Shown: positions 5,574 through 9,661 of the stretch, in pieces
How the letters are laid out: each line of letters starts with the position of its first letter
How positions within the stretch are numbered: the stretch's first letter is position 1
Notes under the pieces: generated by a model
The model's database searches: none
The model's input: only the letters and a program-made list of their open reading frames with translations
Told to the model about the DNA's origin: nothing
Translations under genes and position numbers: made by a program
Assembly (NCBI GenBank): GCA_002451015.1
Contig: DKBB01000146.1
Coordinates: 3,993 to 13,653, forward strand
Direction: 5' to 3'
Source: Acidobacteria bacterium UBA6911
GTDB lineage: Bacteria; Acidobacteriota; UBA6911
Length of the DNA stretch: 9,661 bases

Positions 5574-7502
5574 ATGAGCAAGATTATCGGAATTGACCTT
5601 GGTACAACGAACTCTGTTGTTGCGGTAATGGAGGGAGGAGAACCAAAGGTTATTACAAATCCCGAGGGAAGCCGGCTTACGCCCTCTGTCGTGGCTATGG
5701 GAAAGAACAACGAACGGTTTGTCGGCCAGGTTGCAAAAAGACAGGCCGTGACGAACCCGGAAAACACAATTTTTTCGATCAAGAGGTTTATGGGCCGGAA
5801 GACTTTCGAAGTCGGGGAAGAAGTGAAGCTGGTTCCTTATAAGGTTGAATCCGGACCTAACGACGACGCCAAAGTCAAAATGGGTGACAAATCGTACACT
5901 CCGCCTGAAGTATCGGCAATGATTCTGCAGAAAATGCGCCAGTCCGCGGAAGAATACCTTGGGGAAAAGATTGAAAAAGCCGTTATTACGGTTCCCGCTT
6001 ACTTTAATGACAGCCAGCGCCAGGCAACGAAGGACGCTGGAAAAATTGCCGGAATGGAAATCCTGCGAATTGTCAATGAACCGACTGCCGCAGCCCTTGC
6101 CTATGGCCTGGATAAGAAAAAAGATGAAACGATCGCAGTATTCGACTTTGGGGGCGGTACATTCGATATCTCCATACTTGAAGTGGGCGAAGGCGTGGTA
6201 GAAGTGAAATCCACCAACGGAGATACTCATTTGGGGGGCGATAACATCGACCATCGCCTGATGGACTGGATCATCAATGAATTTAATAAAGACCAGGGGA
6301 TAGACCTTTCCAAAGACAAAATGGCACTGCAAAGGCTTCGGGAGGCTGCAGAGAAGGCTAAAATGGAGCTTTCGACCGTGATGGAAACGGAAATCAACCT
6401 GCCTTTTATTACAGCGGATGCTTCGGGTCCCAAGCATCTTAATATGAAGCTCACCCGGGCAAAATTTGAGGCAATGGTAGAAGATATTCTCCAGAGAACC
6501 ATACCTCCCGTGAAACAGGCCATCACGGATGCGGGATTAAAGCCGGGAGATATCGACGAAGTTGTACTTGTGGGCGGTTCCACGAGAATCCCTAAAGTCC
6601 AGCAGTTAGTAAAAGAATTTTTCGGCAAGGATCCCCACAAAGGGGTGAATCCTGATGAGGTTGTTGCCGTGGGAGCTGCCATCCAGGCGGGCGTGCTCGC
6701 AGGCGATGTCAAAGATCTGCTCCTGCTCGATGTCACTCCGTTATCGCTTGGAATTGAGACTTTGGGTGGTGTTTCCACAAAGCTCATTGAAAAGAATACG
6801 ACAATTCCTACCAAAAAATCTGAAATCTTCTCAACGGCTGCCGACAATCAGACTTCAGTTGAAATTCACGTTCTGCAGGGAGAGCGTGCAATGGCAAAAG
6901 ACAACAGAACCCTGGGCAAGTTTCATCTTGTTGGAATTCCCCCGGCTCCTCGCGGAATACCTCAAATTGAGGTGACGTTCGACATCGATGCCAATGGAAT
7001 CGTGAACGTTTCCGCGAAGGATCTGGCAACCAGCAAGGAACAGAAAATTACCATCACTGCTTCAAGCGGCTTGAGCAAGGATGAGATCGACAAAATGACG
7101 AATGATGCTCAGGATCATGCGGAAGAAGACAAGAAAAACAAGGAGAAAATTGAAGCCAAAAACAAGCTCGACAGCCTCATCTACAATACCGAAAAAATGC
7201 TGAAGGAAAACCGTGAATCCATTTCGGAAAAGGATGCCGCTTCCCTGGATGAAGCCCTCTCGAAAGCCAAGAATATACTGGAGAATTCTAAGGAAGCCGC
7301 GGATCTGAATGCCGCTTCTGAAGAATTGACCCAGGCTTCACACCGTCTTGCCGAGATCATGTATCAGAAAACGGCCGGACAGGCGCAGCCTAAAGGCGAT
7401 ACCGGTACAGCTTCTGGAGCATCGGGGGAGAAGGCAGAAGACGGCAATAAGGAAGATGAAGTGATCGATGCGGAATACGTCGATATGGATAAGAAAGAAT
7501 AA
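5574..7502 (+). CDS. dnaK: Hsp70 chaperone DnaK
   Basis: This is a full-length 642-residue DnaK, the ATP-driven cytosolic chaperone that binds exposed hydrophobic segments, stimulated by DnaJ and reset by GrpE. The nucleotide-binding domain (1-380) shows the phosphate-1 motif [10 protein letters not shown] (5-14), the [13 protein letters not shown] stretch (166-178), the FDFGGGTFD phosphate-2 motif (190-198) and [11 protein letters not shown] (330-340). The interdomain linker [12 protein letters not shown] (381-392) couples to the beta-sandwich substrate domain (about 393-500). A helical lid follows (501-600), then a disordered Gly/Ala/acidic tail ending [14 protein letters not shown], the usual DnaK terminus. 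ATG is supported by AAGGAGG six bases upstream. In HspR systems DnaK also acts as co-repressor, releasing HspR when unfolded protein titrates it. The gene has its own strong promoter and a candidate operator, and it is separated from dnaJ by 327 bases. No residue looks abnormal. Confidence 0.99.
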   Translation: MSKIIGIDLGTTNSVVAVMEGGEPKVITNPEGSRLTPSVVAMGKNNERFVGQVAKRQAVTNPENTIFSIKRFMGRKTFEVGEEVKLVPYKVESGPNDDAKVKMGDKSYTPPEVSAMILQKMRQSAEEYLGEKIEKAVITVPAYFNDSQRQATKDAGKIAGMEILRIVNEPTAAALAYGLDKKKDETIAVFDFGGGTFDISILEVGEGVVEVKSTNGDTHLGGDNIDHRLMDWIINEFNKDQGIDLSKDKMALQRLREAAEKAKMELSTVMETEINLPFITADASGPKHLNMKLTRAKFEAMVEDILQRTIPPVKQAITDAGLKPGDIDEVVLVGGSTRIPKVQQLVKEFFGKDPHKGVNPDEVVAVGAAIQAGVLAGDVKDLLLLDVTPLSLGIETLGGVSTKLIEKNTTIPTKKSEIFSTAADNQTSVEIHVLQGERAMAKDNRTLGKFHLVGIPPAPRGIPQIEVTFDIDANGIVNVSAKDLATSKEQKITITASSGLSKDEIDKMTNDAQDHAEEDKKNKEKIEAKNKLDSLIYNTEKMLKENRESISEKDAASLDEALSKAKNILENSKEAADLNAASEELTQASHRLAEIMYQKTAGQAQPKGDTGTASGASGEKAEDGNKEDEVIDAEYVDMDKKE

Positions 7503-7510
7503 ATTGTCTT

Positions 7511-7573
7511 CAGGCCGGGGAGAGCGGCAAGATACTAGGATTTCCGGCCTGGAGTTCCATTTTCATTGGAACT
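7511..7573 (+). repeat. two consecutive hairpins after dnaK
   Basis: CAGGCCGG (7511-7518) pairs perfectly with CCGGCCTG (7544-7551), extendable by G-U pairs into a 25-base loop. Two bases later AGTTCCA (7553-7559) pairs perfectly with TGGAACT (7567-7573) around a seven-base loop. No T-run follows either hairpin, so this is not a standard terminator. Paired hairpins just after dnaK may protect the upstream mRNA from 3' decay and so raise DnaK over DnaJ. That role is inference. Confidence 0.55.
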
Positions 7574-7656
7574 TAGGTCGCGCGACGGTTTCATGGAGAA
7601 TAATTTAAATTCTGTGTAAAATGCGGTACATCGGGATGTGTATCCTAAAATCCTTG

Positions 7657-7693
7657 GCATTATCCGGTGCTAACTAGCATTCCCGGATGAAAT
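7657..7693 (+). repeat. imperfect long hairpin in the dnaK-dnaJ gap
   Basis: Nested inverted repeats share a centre. ATCCGG (7662-7667) pairs with CCGGAT (7683-7688), TGCTA (7668-7672) faces TAGCA (7675-7679), and outer GCATT/AATG bases extend the stem with a mismatch. The inner part has too small a loop to close fully as RNA. It could act as DNA symmetry or as a bulged stem. The GTGCTAA piece recalls half of a CIRCE element, but no partner half is present. Confidence 0.4.
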
Positions 7694-7829
7694 GAACCCT
7701 GGCGGTATAAGCGGCATTAAAGATGTTTGTAATCCTAGTCCGATAAGGGGAGTTAGAAAAATACCGTCTTCTGACCTTCACGGGTGGATGAAAACCAGAT
7801 TGTGTTTAATCCCGAAGGTGGTTTAATGT

Positions 7830-8948
7830 ATGGCAAATAAAGACTATTACGCTATTCTGGGAGTCTCCCGGAAGGCAAAAGAGTCCGAAATAAAAAAAAG
7901 CTACCGGCGGCTGGCGAGGAAAAACCATCCCGATGTGAATCCGGGCGACAATTCCGCTGAAGAACGTTTTAAGAGCATCCAGGAAGCATACGACGTCTTA
8001 AAAGACCCGAAGAAGCGTGCCATGTATGACAAGTACGGATTCTATTCGGAAAACTTTAAGGAGCCGCCCGCTGGTCAGGGAGGAGGATTCGCCAACGGCT
8101 TTCCGAATTTTGCCGGTATGGATTTCAGCGAACCGGGACAGAGCAGTTTCCGGGATGTATTTGCAGAATTTTTCGCAGGAGGAGCAGCCGGGAGCCGGCG
8201 TACAGGGCCGGTAAAAGGGGCGGATGTTGAGCACCACCTGAATATTTCCTTCCTGGAAAGCATCAGCGGGTTATCCACCCGCATGGTTCTCAATCGTAAT
8301 AAAGCCTGTGACGCCTGTGGCGGATCGGGACAGGAGCGTTCTGCCGGCCAGCAGGTATGCCCACGGTGTCAGGGGTCCGGGCAGGAAGCAAAATCCCATG
8401 GATTTATGCGGTTTTCGAGCGCATGTCGCAGCTGCGGCGGGACCGGCCGAATCGGCCAGCGCTGCAAAAGCTGCAGGGGGACAGGAAATACGCCGATACA
8501 GGAAAATATTACGGTCCGTATTCCCGCCGGGGTAGCAAGCGGATACAGGATGCGGGTTGCGAACAAGGGCAATGCCGGGAAGAACGGTGGCGGAACAGGC
8601 GATCTCTACCTGATCATTTCGGTCCGGTCTCACGAATTTTTCCGAAGGGAAGGAAACGACATTGTCTGTACCGTTCCGATAACGATTACGGAAGCGGCTT
8701 TGGGCACTAAAATTGAAGTGCCGACCATAAGCGGAACTACTCTGCTCCGGATTCCTCCCGGCACCCAGAGCGGCCAGAAATTACGAATGAGAGGTAAGGG
8801 CGCTCCTTCCCTGAGGGGAGAACAGCCTGGAAGCCAGATCGTCGAGATCCGTGTCGTTGTTCCGAAAGTGGCCGATGAGCGCTCCAAAGAAATCTTGCGG
8901 GAACTTGCAAAGCTGAACCCGGATAATCCTCGTACAAGCCTTAACTAA
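7830..8948 (+). CDS. dnaJ: type I Hsp40 co-chaperone DnaJ
   Basis: The 372-residue protein has all parts of a class I DnaJ. The J domain (4-70) carries HPD at 33-35, which triggers DnaK ATP hydrolysis. It is followed by a Gly/Phe-rich linker (about 82-128) and a zinc domain with four repeats CDACGGSG (160-167), CPRCQGSG (177-184), CRSCGGTG (199-206) and CKSCRGTG (212-219), all eight cysteines present. The C-terminal substrate domains (about 220-345) contain the usual VRIPAGV and [19 protein letters not shown] sequences. It delivers unfolded clients to DnaK in the cytosol. ATG 7830 is preceded by AAGGTGG eight bases upstream. A second ATG at 7826, in another frame, opens only a four-codon frame (ATGTATG overlap). 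hspR follows after 13 bases, so the two are almost certainly co-transcribed. No promoter specific to dnaJ is visible, and expression probably depends on read-through from dnaK. Confidence 0.98.
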   Translation: MANKDYYAILGVSRKAKESEIKKSYRRLARKNHPDVNPGDNSAEERFKSIQEAYDVLKDPKKRAMYDKYGFYSENFKEPPAGQGGGFANGFPNFAGMDFSEPGQSSFRDVFAEFFAGGAAGSRRTGPVKGADVEHHLNISFLESISGLSTRMVLNRNKACDACGGSGQERSAGQQVCPRCQGSGQEAKSHGFMRFSSACRSCGGTGRIGQRCKSCRGTGNTPIQENITVRIPAGVASGYRMRVANKGNAGKNGGGTGDLYLIISVRSHEFFRREGNDIVCTVPITITEAALGTKIEVPTISGTTLLRIPPGTQSGQKLRMRGKGAPSLRGEQPGSQIVEIRVVVPKVADERSKEILRELAKLNPDNPRTSLN

Positions 8949-8961
8949 TTTGGGGGGTACT

Positions 8962-9336
8962 ATGCGTCCGCCTAAGAAAGCCAGTTACATGATCAGCTCC
9001 GTAGCGGAATCTTATCAGATACACCCCCAGACTCTTCGCCTGTACGAACGGTTGGGATTGTTGAAACCCACCAGGAGTGAAGGGAACACCAGGCTTTACA
9101 CGAATGAAGACCTGAAACAACTTGAAGTAATTCTGACCCTGACACGGGAACTCGGCGTGAATCTTGCCGGGGTTGAGGTTATTCTCAACATGCGGGAAAA
9201 AATGGAAAAGCTGCAGAAGCAGGTAGAGGATATGATCCTGTTTGTCCGGGAAAATGTTTCTCCGAATATGGCCGGGGGAATGAAAAACGGACTGGTGCGG
9301 GTGCCCGCTTCAAAAATAATTCGGAGTAAACGGTGA
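8962..9336 (+). CDS. hspR: HspR-type MerR-family heat-shock repressor
   Basis: The 124-residue protein has a MerR winged helix-turn-helix near residues 9-75. It starts YMISSVAES, followed by HPQTLRLYERLGLLKP (21-36), the wing EGNTRLY (40-46), and LGVNLAGVEVIL (64-75). The HPQTLR and LGVNLAG elements are characteristic of HspR, as against metal- or drug-sensing MerR proteins. A short dimerising coiled coil follows (about 76-97), then a basic tail (ASKIIRSKR). In characterised bacteria HspR binds inverted repeats at dnaK promoters with DnaK as co-repressor. Position right after dnaJ supports the call and implies autoregulation through the dnaK operator candidate. ATG 8962 is preferred for the G-run four bases upstream. 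A longer in-frame TTG at 8950 has no ribosome site. The stop overlaps the likely GTG start of the next gene. Confidence 0.93.
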   Translation: MRPPKKASYMISSVAESYQIHPQTLRLYERLGLLKPTRSEGNTRLYTNEDLKQLEVILTLTRELGVNLAGVEVILNMREKMEKLQKQVEDMILFVRENVSPNMAGGMKNGLVRVPASKIIRSKR

Positions 9337-9661
9337 TTCTCATGAAAAAAATTATTCTGCTCTTACTTGCAATCTTCGGTTTGACCGGATCCTCGCCGGC
9401 CGGGGACGAAGCAAAGGAATATTCCCATACATATGTCATTTTCCTAAACGGGGCACGGGCCGGGAAGGCTATTGTTGTGGAAAAGATCGATGACAACGGT
9501 GACCGGATAGCGGTATCCCAAAACGAGATATATGTTACCGACGGATTGGAAACCAAACGGATGGCCTATACGACACAGATGGTGCTGCAAAAAAAATCGC
9601 TGAAACCTAAATCGTATGCATATCGGTACTTAACGGGGAATACCGGCGATTCCTACGAAGT
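9333..9661 (+). CDS. predicted exported protein, partial (cut by right window edge)
   Basis: The open frame runs to the window end, giving 109 codons. It begins MILMKKIILLLLAIFGLTGS, a Sec signal peptide, followed by SPAGDEAKEYS. The mature part starts with YVIFLNGARAGKAIVVEKI and continues with alternating strands such as RIAVSQNEIYVTDG and KRMAYTTQMVL. A YxxxLNGxxxGxxxV opening of this sort is one I recall from exported beta-rich proteins, some with a later transglutaminase-like domain. That cannot be tested because the rest is missing. GTG 9333 is preferred because GGAG lies six bases upstream (9323-9326). It overlaps the hspR stop as GTGA, which indicates translational coupling. ATG 9342 in the same frame is the alternative and would give a more compact signal peptide. 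Linkage to the chaperone operon suggests an envelope protein under the same stress control, which is inference. Confidence 0.8.
   Translation, partial: MILMKKIILLLLAIFGLTGSSPAGDEAKEYSHTYVIFLNGARAGKAIVVEKIDDNGDRIAVSQNEIYVTDGLETKRMAYTTQMVLQKKSLKPKSYAYRYLTGNTGDSYE

Larger units (their letters stand above)
7503..7829. other. 327-base gap between dnaK and dnaJ, rich in inverted repeats, no grpE
   Basis: The gap holds no coding region that I can support. The longest readable plus-strand piece from an ATG (7621, 18 codons) has no ribosome site. Several perfect inverted repeats cluster here and are listed separately, together with GTCGCGCGAC (7577-7586), a ten-base palindrome. No hairpin is followed by a T-run, so read-through into dnaJ is likely. 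grpE, which sits at this position in many heat-shock operons, is absent. The length and structure would allow a processed leader, a stability element or a small RNA. None of these is demonstrated. Confidence 0.5.

Noticed and set aside
5526..6437. Minus-strand open frame of 303 codons
   Set aside because: It lies antisense to dnaK, whose reading frame is beyond doubt. The protein is low-complexity and family-less, as expected of a shadow frame.
7511..7551. Rho-independent terminator after dnaK
   Set aside because: The stem is strong, but the loop is 25 bases and no T-run follows.

Overview
The window carries a bacterial chromosome segment with seven complete protein genes, one protein gene cut by the right edge, two tRNA genes and one likely transposase relic. 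Base composition looks middling by eye. Starts are ATG, GTG and TTG, usually behind purine-rich Shine-Dalgarno sites, and two promoters match the sigma-70 consensus closely. The dnaK / dnaJ / MerR-type hspR layout and the two predicted exported proteins suggest a Gram-negative, HspR-controlled lineage such as deltaproteobacteria, Acidobacteria or Nitrospirae. That placement is an inference from family knowledge, and I cannot name the organism.

Left part (1-3000): a tRNA-Val(CAC) on the minus strand is followed by a gene-free stretch with small palindromes. Next come two overlapping plus-strand genes: an FHA-GGDEF protein and a Ser/Thr-kinase-like protein with a HEAT-repeat tail. FHA domains bind phosphothreonine, so the pair reads as a kinase and phospho-reader signalling module. 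Both proteins depart from the catalytic consensus: GADEF in place of GGDEF, and HRN in place of HRD.

Middle (3000-5570): a 600-base region without an intact protein gene holds a probable IS3-type OrfA fragment and an intrinsic terminator serving a minus-strand tRNA-Ala(CGC), which has a near-perfect promoter. A plus-strand gene of unrecognised family (3893-4504) converges on a minus-strand gene for an exported protein (4589-5215), and a shared hairpin terminator lies between them.

Right part (5440-9661): a heat-shock locus. dnaK is preceded by a TTGACA-N17-TATATA promoter whose -35 box is overlapped by a 7-7-7 inverted repeat. That spacing is the geometry of an HspR operator, although the bases differ from the classical HAIR consensus. 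After dnaK comes a 327-base structured gap with no recognisable grpE, then dnaJ, hspR 13 bases later, and a gene for an exported protein whose probable GTG start overlaps the hspR stop. Together this suggests an autoregulated chaperone operon in which HspR, with DnaK as co-repressor in known systems, controls dnaK and perhaps the genes downstream.

I found no CRISPR array, intact mobile element or clear defence system. The most interesting items are the doubly altered kinase/cyclase pair, the divergent HspR operator candidate, and the structured grpE-less gap.
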